Positions 52,049 to 61,586 of a DNA stretch of 64,000 nucleotides are shown piece after piece (position 1 is the stretch's first letter; each line of letters begins with the position of its first letter). Source of the stretch: Sediminibacillus albus (GTDB lineage Bacteria > Bacillota > Bacilli > Bacillales > Amphibacillaceae); NCBI RefSeq assembly GCF_900101125.1, contig NZ_FNFL01000002.1, forward strand, positions 186,001 through 250,000. Direction: 5' to 3'. Made by a program: the position numbers and the translations under genes. Under the pieces are notes generated by a model. The model did not search any database, was not told the DNA's origin, and worked only from the letters and a program-made list of their open reading frames with translations.

Positions 52049-53605
52049 TTGAGTGAATATATTTTACAAATGAAGGATGTCAGTAAGACGTTTCCAGGAG
52101 TAAAAGCTCTCGATAACGTGCAGCTGGAAGTGAAAAAAGGTGAAGTCCATGCATTAATAGGGGAAAATGGTGCTGGGAAATCGACTTTAATCAAAATATT
52201 AGCTGGTATTCATAAGCCTGACCCAGGAGCAAAATTTTATTTCGAAGGGGAAGAAGCAAAGATTAACAAGCCGATTGACGCTACATTAAAAGGCGTTTCT
52301 ATTATTTATCAGGATTTAAGCCTTTTTCCAAATCTATCGGTAGCAGAAAATATTTATATTGGACAGGACAGCAATAAAAAACCTTGGAAAAAAATAAACT
52401 GGAAATCGATTAAAAAAACTGCCGATAAAGCACTTGAAGAGTTGGAAGTAGATATTGATCCGAATACTACCGTTGAACGATTAAGTATTGCCCAGCAGCA
52501 GCTTGTGGAGATTGCCAGAGCGCTGGCATTTGAAGCGAAGCTGATTGTCATGGATGAACCAACTTCCGCTTTATCATCCAGTGAAGTAGAAAAGTTATAC
52601 AAGGTTGTCGATAAACTTAGCAGCAGAGGAATTTCAATTATCTTTATCAGCCATAAGCTGAAGGAACTGTTCAGGGTTTCCGATCGATTTACCGTTTTAA
52701 GAGATGGAAAATATGTAGGTTCCTATCAAGCAGAAGAGATTGACGAGGCTAAGCTGATCAATCTAATGGTGGGGAGAGAAGTTTCTTATGAGAAAAATGA
52801 GAAGCAAGTAGAAACAGGAGAAGTAATCTTTCAGGTAAAGGACTTTTATAAACAAGGCAACTTTAAAGACATTTCCTTCTCACTGAAAAAAGGCGAAGTT
52901 TTAGGGATCACAGGGCTGGTAGGTTCCGGACGAACGGAATTGGCGCAAGCGATATTCGGAGTAAACAAACCGGATAGCGGTTCTCTGAAGATTTATGGAA
53001 AAGAAATCCGGATACGCTCATCTGCCGATGCGGTTAAGAAAGGTGTAGCTTATATACCTGAAGCCCGGCAAACACAGGGATTGGTGTTAGAACAATCGAT
53101 TATTAACAATATTTCGCTTCCCATCCTCAATCGAATGAGAAATAAGCTGAAGTTGCTCGACAGGAAATCGGAAGTCCAACTGGCTGAGCAATACATTAAG
53201 TCATTGGATGTCCGTCCCGCCTTACCGAACTTGCCAGCTTCCAAGCTTTCCGGCGGTAACCAGCAAAAGGTTGTTATTGGAAAGTGGCTTTCCGCCCAAC
53301 CGAAGATTCTCATCATTGATGAGCCGACAAACGGAATCGACATTGGAGCAAAAACAGAAATCCATAAATTACTTAGAAGGCTTGCCAACGATGGAATTGG
53401 CGTAATCATGATTTCCTCTGAGCTTCCGGAAATTCTGGCCGTTAGCGACAGGGTGCTGGTGATGCGACATGGAAGGATCTCAGGTGAATTGGGGATTCAA
53501 GAAGCAACCCAGGAAAAGATCATGAATTATGCTTTGAATTCGGGAAGCAAGAAAAATCCGTCAGAGGCATTAGACGATACAAGCCGGATAAGCCAGGGGG
53601 TATAG
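52049..53605 (+). CDS. Sugar ABC transporter ATP-binding protein, RbsA type
   Basis: 518 residues with two nucleotide-binding domains. The first has GENGAGKSTLIKIL and LSIAQQQLVEIARAL with VMDEPTSAL; the second has a degenerate loop (GLVGSGRTELAQAI) but a full LSGGNQQKVVIGKWL and IIDEPTNGID. This split is normal for RbsA/LsrA/RhaT. TTG start behind AAAAGGAGG. Powers the two following permeases. Confidence 0.93.
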   Translation: MSEYILQMKDVSKTFPGVKALDNVQLEVKKGEVHALIGENGAGKSTLIKILAGIHKPDPGAKFYFEGEEAKINKPIDATLKGVSIIYQDLSLFPNLSVAENIYIGQDSNKKPWKKINWKSIKKTADKALEELEVDIDPNTTVERLSIAQQQLVEIARALAFEAKLIVMDEPTSALSSSEVEKLYKVVDKLSSRGISIIFISHKLKELFRVSDRFTVLRDGKYVGSYQAEEIDEAKLINLMVGREVSYEKNEKQVETGEVIFQVKDFYKQGNFKDISFSLKKGEVLGITGLVGSGRTELAQAIFGVNKPDSGSLKIYGKEIRIRSSADAVKKGVAYIPEARQTQGLVLEQSIINNISLPILNRMRNKLKLLDRKSEVQLAEQYIKSLDVRPALPNLPASKLSGGNQQKVVIGKWLSAQPKILIIDEPTNGIDIGAKTEIHKLLRRLANDGIGVIMISSELPEILAVSDRVLVMRHGRISGELGIQEATQEKIMNYALNSGSKKNPSEALDDTSRISQGV

Positions 53606-53609
53606 AACG

Positions 53610-54593
53610 ATGAAAGCATTGCTAAAACAGAAGGAAATAAGTATCTTGGCGATAATCCTATTAATAGGAGCCGTTTTATCCTTTGTAAGCCCAGTGTTTT
53701 TAACGATAGGAAATTTCCTGGATATCATTGAAGGGAATGTAGTGATTGGGATATTGGCAATCGGGATGACATTAATCATTATTACGAGTGATATCGATGT
53801 ATCTGTAGCAGCCTTGACCACAGCAGTTGCAGTTTCGATAGGCTATTTGTTCACATTTCTGCCGGACAGCTGGATCTCTGTTTTGCTTTTGTTCCTGATA
53901 GCGCCAGTAATCGGACTGGTCATGGGCCTTATCAATGGATTACTCGTATCTATCATCGAAATACCGGCAATCGTTGTCACACTTGGAACATTAAATATCA
54001 TTGCAGGTCTGGTCCTGTACATTACCAACGGTAACTATGTTAATAGTACAAACTTCCCTCAGTCTTTTATGGCATTTGCCAACTACGAGTTATTAGGCCT
54101 GCCAATATTAATTTACCTACTGGCAGTGGTAGCAATTGGAACGTGGTTTATCTTGAAACACACTTTGATTGGCCGGTCCGTTTTAGCTATAGGAGGAAAT
54201 ACGCAATCTTCTGTTAGGGTAGGGATCGACTACAAAAAAGTAAAATTGTTCGTTTTTGCTTATATGGGTTTCCTGGCAGGAATTGCAGCGATTGCCCAAA
54301 CAGCTTATACAAAAGCAGTTGATCCTAACGGCATGCTGGGATTGGAATTGACAGTAATAGCAGCGGTTGTATTAGGCGGAGCGAATATTCATGGCGGCAG
54401 AGGATCCATCCATGGAACTCTGTTAGGAGTGCTGTTACTGGCAATTATGCAAAACGGCATGATTTTAGCCCGGATTGACACCTACTGGCAAAACGTTGTG
54501 ACGGGTGCAATTATTGTGATAGCTGTTTCTTATGATCACTTAAGCTACAAGAGATCTCAAGATAAACTAGCAAAAATAGAAGTCGAGGCATAG
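53610..54593 (+). CDS. Sugar ABC transporter permease, RbsC/LsrC type
   Basis: 327 residues with about 8-10 hydrophobic helices. Family marks include IGMTLIIITSDIDVSV, ALGTLN-type VTLGTLNIIAGL and VVLGGANIHGGRGSIHGTLLG. It is the first of two different permeases, as in rhamnose and autoinducer-2 type importers, unlike the ribose system with one. Confidence 0.9.
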   Translation: MKALLKQKEISILAIILLIGAVLSFVSPVFLTIGNFLDIIEGNVVIGILAIGMTLIIITSDIDVSVAALTTAVAVSIGYLFTFLPDSWISVLLLFLIAPVIGLVMGLINGLLVSIIEIPAIVVTLGTLNIIAGLVLYITNGNYVNSTNFPQSFMAFANYELLGLPILIYLLAVVAIGTWFILKHTLIGRSVLAIGGNTQSSVRVGIDYKKVKLFVFAYMGFLAGIAAIAQTAYTKAVDPNGMLGLELTVIAAVVLGGANIHGGRGSIHGTLLGVLLLAIMQNGMILARIDTYWQNVVTGAIIVIAVSYDHLSYKRSQDKLAKIEVEA

Positions 54594-54604
54594 GAGGTCC
54601 AAGG

Positions 54605-55567
54605 ATGAAACTTTCAAAAGAAAGCGTTTTGGGATTGATAGCTCTTGCGACATTTTTATTACTGGCAGTGATAGCACCTGGATTCCTGTCTTCAAACAAC
54701 ATTAATAGCATGATGTTCCAATTGCCAGAATTCGGGCTGATTGCCCTGGCAATGATGGTAGTAATCGTAACAGGCGGCATCGATCTCTCGATAACATATA
54801 TTGCTGCACTCTCGGGCGTAGGGGCCGCATTAATGCTGACTAATGGATATGGGATATTGCCAGCTATCATTGTAGCAATCCTTTTTGCTCTCGCATGTGG
54901 AGCATTTAACGGGTTTGTGGTATCCAAAATAGGAGTTTCTCCGATATTGGTTACTTTAGGTACCATGGTCTTGTTTGAAGGTATTATTTTGGCAATAACC
55001 AAAGGAAGCTCTATCTCCGGGTTTAGCGAGGGTTATAGCTTGATAGGCAATGGATATTATTTAGGTCTTGTTCCATTGTCCATCGTCATATTTGCCGTAT
55101 TTGCAATTATAACCGCCATTTTACTTAGCAAAACAAGCTGGGGAAGAAGCGTCTATATGTATGGGAGCAATGAAACTGCAACACTGTTCTCCGGAGTGAA
55201 AAACAGCAGGGTACTCATGAAGGTTTATTTATACGCTTCCTTGTTGGCTGCGATTTCCGCTATCATCATGACTTCCAGGTACAATTCCGTCAAAGTAGAT
55301 TTAGGTTCCTCCTATTTACTGCAATCTGTTGCTGCTGCCGTATTAGGCGGAACGAATATCCACGGAGGATACGGAAAAGTCATTGGTACAGTCTATGCTG
55401 TGATGATCTTTCAATTTATACGAAATGGGTTAAATCTATTAGGTTTCCATTCGTCGCTGGTTGATGTCGTGATTGGTGCGATTTTGATCTTAGTACTGGC
55501 TATGAATTTCTTTTCAGACAAGTTTAAGAAAATCGCTGAAACAAAGAACGCAGGAAAAGCAGCATAA
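54605..55567 (+). CDS. Sugar ABC transporter permease, RbsC/LsrD type
   Basis: 320 residues, multiple hydrophobic helices, with MMVVIVTGGIDLSITYIAAL, ILVTLGTMVLFEGI and AVLGGTNIHGGYGKVIGTVYA. Second membrane subunit beside the preceding gene; 11 bases apart. Confidence 0.9.
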   Translation: MKLSKESVLGLIALATFLLLAVIAPGFLSSNNINSMMFQLPEFGLIALAMMVVIVTGGIDLSITYIAALSGVGAALMLTNGYGILPAIIVAILFALACGAFNGFVVSKIGVSPILVTLGTMVLFEGIILAITKGSSISGFSEGYSLIGNGYYLGLVPLSIVIFAVFAIITAILLSKTSWGRSVYMYGSNETATLFSGVKNSRVLMKVYLYASLLAAISAIIMTSRYNSVKVDLGSSYLLQSVAAAVLGGTNIHGGYGKVIGTVYAVMIFQFIRNGLNLLGFHSSLVDVVIGAILILVLAMNFFSDKFKKIAETKNAGKAA

Positions 55568-55592
55568 ACCGGCAGCGGTTTATGTGAACAAA

Positions 55593-55637
55593 ATGTAAGC
55601 GATTACCGGGTGTGTTATTATCCTAGATGGTTCTAGG
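55593..55637 (+). promoter_or_regulatory. cre box and palindrome before the binding-protein gene
   Basis: ATGTAAGCGATTACC (55593-55607) is a cre-like box. The palindrome CCTAGA/TCTAGG follows (55622-55627 and 55632-55637), overlapping AT-rich promoter-like sequence. The binding-protein gene may have its own CcpA-controlled promoter in addition to the operon promoter. Confidence 0.5.
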
Positions 55638-55675
55638 TAATATAAATTTATTATTATCTAAGGGGGAAATGAATA

Positions 55676-56743
55676 ATGAAGAAGTTGACAATGATTTTAT
55701 TTGCTGCTCTGTTGCTGGTTGGTATCCTGGCAGGCTGCGTTGCTGAAAACAGCGGCAGCTCAGATAGTGGAGGAGATGCTGAAGCGGGAGGAGAATCAGA
55801 AGGTGAATCTGTGCAAGCTGGCGGAGAAGATGGCTTGGATATAGCTGTTGTGCCGAAGCTAGTAGGTATCCCTTACTTCAACGCATCTGAATCAGGCGCT
55901 ATCGAAGCTGGTGAGGATTTGGAAGTTAATGTTAACTATACTGGCCCGACGCAAGCTGACGCATCTGCACAAGTAAAAGTTATCGAAGATCTTATCTCTA
56001 AGAATGTCGATGTCATAGCAGTAGCACCCAATGATCCTGCATCTGTAGAACCGGTACTTAAGAAAGCAAAAGAACAAGGTATCCATGTGATGGACTGGGA
56101 TACACCAGCTGATAAAGAATTGGTGGACCTTTCTGTAAAACAAGTAGATGATGAAGAGTTTGGCCGTCACATGGCTAAAAAACTAGTAGAAGCGATGGGA
56201 ACAGAAGAAGGCGAGATCGCAATTTTGACGGGTGGACTTTCTGCTGCCAACTTAAATCTATGGATTGAAGCAGCTCAGAAAGAATTTGATGAAAATTATC
56301 CTGGGATAGAAATTGTTTCAGAAAAAATTCCTACAGAGGAAAAGCAGCAAGTTGCTTATCAAAAAACATTGGACTTGCTGAAATCCTATCCTGATCTAAA
56401 AGGGGTATTGGCTGTTTCTACACCAGCTCCTCTTGGTGCAGCACAAGCAGTTCAGGAAGAAGGCTTGCAAGATGAAGTATCTGTAGTTGGATCTGCACTT
56501 CCTACAGACTCTGCTCCATTCCTTGAGGATGGATCACTTGATACAGCAGTGCTTTGGGATCCAGGTAAATTGGGTTATCTAACCGTTGCTTTAGGAAAAA
56601 TGTTGGCAGAAGGCGAAATGCCAGAAGATGGACAGGAAATTGAAGGTGTTGGAGAAATCACAGTGAAAGAAGATGGAAAAACGGTAATCATGGGACCTCC
56701 TGCAGACTTCACAAAAGAAAACGCGGCTGACTTTGATTTTTAA
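55676..56743 (+). CDS. Sugar ABC transporter substrate-binding lipoprotein, RhaS/LsrB type
   Basis: 355 residues. Lipobox ILAGC (Cys about residue 21), a Gly/Glu/Ser linker, then a type I periplasmic-binding fold: DIAVVPKLVGIPYFNASESGA, VNYTGPTQADASAQVKVIEDLI, DVIAVAPNDP. This pattern is shared by rhamnose and AI-2 binding proteins. With RhaB and RhaA further on, rhamnose is possible; with the epimerases and AraBD, a ketopentose is also possible. Confidence 0.85.
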   Translation: MKKLTMILFAALLLVGILAGCVAENSGSSDSGGDAEAGGESEGESVQAGGEDGLDIAVVPKLVGIPYFNASESGAIEAGEDLEVNVNYTGPTQADASAQVKVIEDLISKNVDVIAVAPNDPASVEPVLKKAKEQGIHVMDWDTPADKELVDLSVKQVDDEEFGRHMAKKLVEAMGTEEGEIAILTGGLSAANLNLWIEAAQKEFDENYPGIEIVSEKIPTEEKQQVAYQKTLDLLKSYPDLKGVLAVSTPAPLGAAQAVQEEGLQDEVSVVGSALPTDSAPFLEDGSLDTAVLWDPGKLGYLTVALGKMLAEGEMPEDGQEIEGVGEITVKEDGKTVIMGPPADFTKENAADFDF

Positions 56744-56759
56744 TTATGCTTCTAATGGG

Positions 56760-56801
56760 AAAAGGGCCGGCCACTGGGTTAGTTTGGCCGTGCTCTTTTT
56801 T
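56760..56801 (+). terminator. Intercistronic terminator-like hairpin
   Basis: AAAGGGCCGGCCA pairs with TGGCCGTGCTCTTT and a T run follows. It probably attenuates the isomerase/araDB part relative to the binding protein. Confidence 0.75.
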
Positions 56802-56853
56802 CTTTCCTTTCTGGACATCGAATCTAACCGAATGTAGTAAAGGAGGCATTATT

Positions 56854-57801
56854 TTGAAAAAACAAAACTACGAGCTGAAAAACGAAAGAATAAAAAAAGC
56901 CTTTCAAAAAATGAAAGATGAGCACCCTGAAAGACTGGAAAACAGACTTAATTTATCGTGGAGTAACTGGGGGTTTGGCTTGGAGTCCCTTGAAGAGTCA
57001 ATAAAAAGGCTGAAACATGCGGGTATTAACTATATTGAATTACATGGAAATCATTACGGTGATGATTTAGGATACCAAACAGATAAGACTCTTGAAATCC
57101 TCCACAAGTATGAAATAGAAGTTTCAGGTGTTTGCGGCATGTTTTCGGCTGAAAACGATCTTTCTAGCAACATTCCAGGAAAAAGACAAGCAGCTATTGA
57201 TTATATAAAGAGAGAAATAGACTTTGCCAGAGCAGTCAATGGCGATTACTTGTTAGTTGTCCCTGGAGCAGTCGGGCGCCCAAATGCTTATGATGATACC
57301 GAGTTTGAAAGAAGTGTTGAAACGTTAGCCAGTTTAGGCGAATTGTTTCTCGAAAAAGGAATAAAAGCAGCCATTGAACCAGTCCGGGCAGCTGAAGTAA
57401 GTTTTGTACATACCGTCAGAGAGGCCAAAACGTACATTGAGGCAGTTAATCATAAAGGGATCAGGCATATAAATGGTGATATATACCACATGCAATCGGA
57501 AGAGGCCCACATAGGGGAAGCAATTTTAGAAGCAGGGGACCAATTGGTAAACCTGCACCTGGCTGATAGCAATCGTGGTGCACTGGGAAAAGGTTTCATC
57601 GATATTGATACTATTATTATGTCTTTATATTTAATCGGGTTTAACCAGGCAGGCAAGTATGTTACTCCTGAGCCGCTCGGCCCCGGAGGAGACCCTTATC
57701 CGGCGATGAATGCAAAGCCGGATAAGAAAAAGTTGGACTTTTTAGTAAACCAGTCTGCAACATATTTTAGAGAACGAGAGCAGGAATTATTGAGCAGATA
57801 A
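56854..57801 (+). CDS. Tagatose/psicose 3-epimerase-like sugar isomerase (xylose isomerase-like TIM barrel)
   Basis: 315 residues from a TTG behind AAAGGAGG. The barrel shows the four metal ligands of the D-tagatose 3-epimerase group: Glu in AAIEPVRAAE, Asp in INGDIYHMQSEE, His in VNLHLADSNRG and Glu in VTPEPLGPGG. Members interconvert ketoses at C3, for example L-ribulose and L-xylulose, or fructose and psicose. Followed by araD and araB, it could feed L-ribulose to AraB; no arabinose isomerase is seen in this operon. Confidence 0.8.
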   Translation: MKKQNYELKNERIKKAFQKMKDEHPERLENRLNLSWSNWGFGLESLEESIKRLKHAGINYIELHGNHYGDDLGYQTDKTLEILHKYEIEVSGVCGMFSAENDLSSNIPGKRQAAIDYIKREIDFARAVNGDYLLVVPGAVGRPNAYDDTEFERSVETLASLGELFLEKGIKAAIEPVRAAEVSFVHTVREAKTYIEAVNHKGIRHINGDIYHMQSEEAHIGEAILEAGDQLVNLHLADSNRGALGKGFIDIDTIIMSLYLIGFNQAGKYVTPEPLGPGGDPYPAMNAKPDKKKLDFLVNQSATYFREREQELLSR

Positions 57802-57857
57802 CAGAGATGCTCTAGCCAATAATCTTTCATGAATATAGTTGAAGGGTGTTGTTTCGT

Positions 57858-58550
57858 TTGCTGGAAAAATTAAAAGAAAAGGTGCTGCAGGCAAATACAG
57901 CCTTAGAAGACTTTAAGCTGGTAACTTTTACTTGGGGAAATGCAAGCGGGATTGATAGAGACAGTGGATTGGTTGTGATCAAACCAAGTGGTGTGTCCTA
58001 CAAAGAATTGACCAGTGAAAAGCTCGTGGTACTTGATTTGGATGGAAATGTGGTGGAAGGAGATTTAAAACCCTCGTCAGATATGCCTACCCATATTGAA
58101 TTATACAAGCATTTTCCTGAAGTGGGAGGGATTGTCCACACCCACTCTTCCTGGGCGACTATTTGGGCACAAGCCGGAAAACCCATCCCCCCGTTAGGAA
58201 CCACGCATGCTGATTATTTTTATGGTTCCATCCCTTGTACGAGAGCAATGACAGCGGCAGAAATAAACGGTAACTATGAGCGGGAAACTGGAAAGCTAAT
58301 TATAGAAACGTTTGAGGATATTGACTACCGGCAAATACCGAGCGTTCTCGTTAACAGCCATGCCCCGTTCAATTGGGGGAAAGACCCACAAGAGGCTGTG
58401 CACAATGCCGTCGTCCTTGAAGAGGTTTCCAAAATGGCTTTCCATTCCCTTCAGTTAAATAGTGTATTGGAATCAATGGATGAAACACTGCTGAATAAAC
58501 ATTTTTTAAGGAAACATGGAGTCCATGCTTATTATGGCCAGAAGAGGTAA
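57858..58550 (+). CDS. araD: L-ribulose-5-phosphate 4-epimerase
   Basis: About 230 residues, class II aldolase fold. It aligns along its length with Ara[60 protein letters not shown] (metal His) and [12 protein letters not shown] at the end. TTG 57858 gives the family N-terminus [13 protein letters not shown]; a GTG at 57846 is too near the GAAGGG site. It turns L-ribulose-5-phosphate into D-xylulose-5-phosphate. Confidence 0.92.
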   Translation: MLEKLKEKVLQANTALEDFKLVTFTWGNASGIDRDSGLVVIKPSGVSYKELTSEKLVVLDLDGNVVEGDLKPSSDMPTHIELYKHFPEVGGIVHTHSSWATIWAQAGKPIPPLGTTHADYFYGSIPCTRAMTAAEINGNYERETGKLIIETFEDIDYRQIPSVLVNSHAPFNWGKDPQEAVHNAVVLEEVSKMAFHSLQLNSVLESMDETLLNKHFLRKHGVHAYYGQKR

Positions 58551-58565
58551 AGGAGGCTGATTGTG

Positions 58566-60239
58566 ATGACAGAGAAGTATGCAATTGGAGTAGATTATGG
58601 AACGGAATCGGGACGCGCGGTACTTGTTGCTTTATCTGACGGGAGCGAGTTAGAAGAACATGTAACTCCATATCCCCATGGTGTGATTGATAACAAGCTG
58701 CCTGATTCAGGAATAAAGCTTGGCTATGAATGGGCGCTTCAGCATCCCAATGATTATATGGAGGTTTTAAAAAGGTCTGTTCCGGCGGTCATCGAAACCT
58801 CTGGAGTTTCCCCCCAGGATATTATTGGATTGGGAATAGATTTTACAGCTTGCACGATGCTTCCCATAGATGAAGATGGAGAGCCCCTCTCCTTTCATCC
58901 AGAATTGGAAAACAATCCACACAGCTGGGTGAAATTATGGAAACATCATGCCGCCCAAAAGGAAGCCAATCAACTAAACGAAATAGCATTACAAAGAAAT
59001 GAAGCATTTTTATCAAGGTATGGAGGGAAAATATCCTCTGAATGGATGATTGCAAAAGCATGGCAAATACTTAATGAAGCACCGGAAATCTATGAAAAGA
59101 CAGATAGATTTGTAGAAGCCGCAGATTGGGTAGTCTCAAAAATGACTAAAACATTTGTTCGTAACAGCTGCACAGCTGGCTATAAAGCGATCTGGCATAA
59201 ACAGGAAGGTTATCCGGACAAAGAATTTTTTCGTGCGCTTGATCCTCGTTTAGAGAATCTGACAGAAACCAAGTTGAAAGGAGAGGTCAAACCGCTTGGC
59301 TCCAAAGCTGGTGTATTGTCGGAAGAAATGGCTGCTCTTACTGGCTTAACAGCAGGCACTTCCATAGCTGTTGGCAATGTGGACGCCCACGCATCTGTGC
59401 CAGGCATGGGAGTAGTATCACCGGGGAAAATGGTTATGGCAATGGGCACATCCATCTGCCACATGCTCTTAGGTACCGAAGAAAAAGACATCGAAGGTAT
59501 GTGCGGAGTTGTGGAAGATGGAATCATTCCAGGTTATTACGGGTATGAGGCAGGCCAGTCAGCGGTCGGAGATATCTTTGCCTGGTATGTAAAAGAAGGC
59601 GTTCCTGCTTATGTTGAGAAAACTGCAGAAAAAGAAGGAATGGACGTTCATCAATGGTTGGAACAAGAAGCTGGTAAATACAAACCAGGTGAGACAGGAT
59701 TGCTTGCCCTTGATTGGTGGAATGGCAACAGGTCTGTATTAGTAGATACGGAATTAAGCGGATTGTTGATAGGCGCAACGCTGCAAACAAAACCGGAAGA
59801 GATTTACCGGGCCCTTTTGGAAGCGACAGCGTTTGGAACAAGAAAAATTATCGAGGCATTCCACAATAATGGTGTCGCTGTTGAGGAGTTGTACGCATGC
59901 GGAGGTTTACCGCAAAAGAATAAGTTATTGATGCAAATTTACGCAGATGTGGCAAACCGAACCATTACGTTGGCCGATTCTAAGCATACCCCAGCGGTAG
60001 GGGCAGCGATGTTTGGTGCTGTAGCAGCCGGAAAAGAGAATGGCGGTTTTGACAACATTGTAGAAGCTACCAGGAAAATGGCTAGAGTAAAGGAAGACAA
60101 AATCACCCCTAATCCGGAAAATGTAAAGATTTACGAAAAACTTTATAAGGAATATGAAAAGCTGCATGACTATTTTGGCAGGGGGCAAAACAACGTAATG
60201 AAAGAGCTGAAAAGTTTAAGAAAGAATGTCCAAAAATAA
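58566..60239 (+). CDS. araB: L-ribulokinase
   Basis: About 557 residues, FGGY kinase family. The start [16 protein letters not shown], the ribulokinase-type [42 protein letters not shown] and [18 protein letters not shown] are as in AraB. It phosphorylates L-ribulose (and other ribuloses) with ATP. ATG 58566 has AGGAGG 9 bases upstream; a GTG just before is possible. Coupled to araD, with a terminator after it. Confidence 0.93.
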   Translation: MTEKYAIGVDYGTESGRAVLVALSDGSELEEHVTPYPHGVIDNKLPDSGIKLGYEWALQHPNDYMEVLKRSVPAVIETSGVSPQDIIGLGIDFTACTMLPIDEDGEPLSFHPELENNPHSWVKLWKHHAAQKEANQLNEIALQRNEAFLSRYGGKISSEWMIAKAWQILNEAPEIYEKTDRFVEAADWVVSKMTKTFVRNSCTAGYKAIWHKQEGYPDKEFFRALDPRLENLTETKLKGEVKPLGSKAGVLSEEMAALTGLTAGTSIAVGNVDAHASVPGMGVVSPGKMVMAMGTSICHMLLGTEEKDIEGMCGVVEDGIIPGYYGYEAGQSAVGDIFAWYVKEGVPAYVEKTAEKEGMDVHQWLEQEAGKYKPGETGLLALDWWNGNRSVLVDTELSGLLIGATLQTKPEEIYRALLEATAFGTRKIIEAFHNNGVAVEELYACGGLPQKNKLLMQIYADVANRTITLADSKHTPAVGAAMFGAVAAGKENGGFDNIVEATRKMARVKEDKITPNPENVKIYEKLYKEYEKLHDYFGRGQNNVMKELKSLRKNVQK

Positions 60240-60246
60240 ATTTACC

Positions 60247-60295
60247 AATAAGAGGAATAGCCGTTTCAAAAAGAACGTTTTATTCCTCTTTTATT
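60247..60295 (+). terminator. Rho-independent terminator after araB
   Basis: AATAAGAGGAATA pairs with TATTCCTCTT with additional inner pairing, then TTTATT. Ends the pentose operon. Confidence 0.75.
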
Positions 60296-60350
60296 GATAG
60301 TAATATTAGTACAAGGTTGGAAAAAAACTCCTTATATAGGAGGGGATAAT

Positions 60351-61337
60351 ATGGAAGCTCTGATGGAACAATTGTTAAAGGAAACCGATGAAGAGAAGGC
60401 GATCTTGCAAAGAAACAATCAAGTGGAGAAAGAATTGTACACAGACCAGGCTGAATTTATCATCGAAAGCGATAAGTTTCTCAGTAAAGAAAAAATGATT
60501 ATGATCAGAAAGCATACAAGGTTTATCGATTTCCCCAGGCATAAACACGATTACATAGAAATTAATTACGTATATAACGGAAAGCTAGAACAAAAGGCAG
60601 GAAACGAGGATATCACTTTAAAGCAGGGAGAATTACTGCTTTTAAATCAATATATTGACCATGAGATAAAAGCCTGCCGGCGGGAAGATATTGTGATCAA
60701 TTTTATTATCCAGCCCCAGTTTTTTGATTATATTTTTTCTTATTTAACAGCGGACAATTTAGACAATAATATTGGCGATTTTTTAGTTAGCAGCTTGTTC
60801 AACCATACGCAGAACGGTCAATTCTTGTATTTTGCCGTCGCTGAAGTAAATTCCATTCAGGAATTAGTCCACAAAATCATTCAGGAAATAATGACCCCTT
60901 CCTTGCTATCGGAATCGACGGTCAAGTTATATATGGGCTTGTTGGTTATTGAATTAATGAAACACTCAGATAAAATTGCCAAACAAAATGAAAGTTTGAT
61001 AGAACATCAATCGATCATGGAAGCTTTGAGATATATCGAAGACCATTTCAAGGATGCCAGCTTATATGATTTAGCGGAAACATTAAATCAGCCGCACTAT
61101 CGGTTAAGTAAAAACATAAAAAAAATAACCGGGCGAACATTCAAGGATCTGTTACAGGATAAGAGGCTGCGGGAAGCAAAAGGATTATTGGGGAGTACCT
61201 CGATACCGATTGCCGCAATAGTGGAACAAGTCGGTTATGATAATATCAGTTACTTTTACCGTATTTTCAAAAATAAATATGGGGTGACACCGAAGAAATA
61301 TAGGGAGAACCTTACGAAGCAATCATTAATTCCCTGA
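60351..61337 (+). CDS. AraC-family regulator with cupin sensor domain
   Basis: 328 residues from the ATG at 60351 (AGGAGGGG upstream). A cupin-type sugar-binding domain (FPRHKHDYIEINYVYNGKLEQ, LLLLNQYIDHEIKA) is followed by a linker and the AraC HTH pair (SLYDLAETLNQPHYRLSKNIKK, VGYDNISYFYRIFKNKYG). It lies between the arabinose-type operon and the rhamnose genes, all on the same strand, and is the likely activator of rhaBA. Confidence 0.88.
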   Translation: MEALMEQLLKETDEEKAILQRNNQVEKELYTDQAEFIIESDKFLSKEKMIMIRKHTRFIDFPRHKHDYIEINYVYNGKLEQKAGNEDITLKQGELLLLNQYIDHEIKACRREDIVINFIIQPQFFDYIFSYLTADNLDNNIGDFLVSSLFNHTQNGQFLYFAVAEVNSIQELVHKIIQEIMTPSLLSESTVKLYMGLLVIELMKHSDKIAKQNESLIEHQSIMEALRYIEDHFKDASLYDLAETLNQPHYRLSKNIKKITGRTFKDLLQDKRLREAKGLLGSTSIPIAAIVEQVGYDNISYFYRIFKNKYGVTPKKYRENLTKQSLIP

Positions 61338-61338
61338 G

Positions 61339-61375
61339 AACAGCCATCATTATGCATCGGCTGTTCTTTTTTTGC
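61339..61375 (+). terminator. Rho-independent terminator after the AraC gene
   Basis: GAACAGCC pairs with GGCTGTTC, followed by seven T. The following stretch to 61586 is AT-rich upstream DNA of rhaB with no gene I can support. Confidence 0.9.
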
Positions 61376-61586
61376 AGTGAGAAGGATAAAAATTTTTAAC
61401 TATCTACATAAGTGTAACCGTCTCTAACGTCGCCAAAAGGCTCGTCAATCGATGTGTTTCTTTAACGGTTTTCTGAATGCCACTTTCGCAAATAAGGACA
61501 ATAAAAAGGTAAACCACGTTATTTATCTACTGGCATTTTACTTATATTATAAAGTTAGTAAAACGCTTTCATCAGGAGGTGTAGTG

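Noticed and set aside
61555-61575. Possible cre box just before rhaB (AAAACGCTTTCA)
   Set aside because: The conserved TG at the left end is missing, so it does not reach the consensus.
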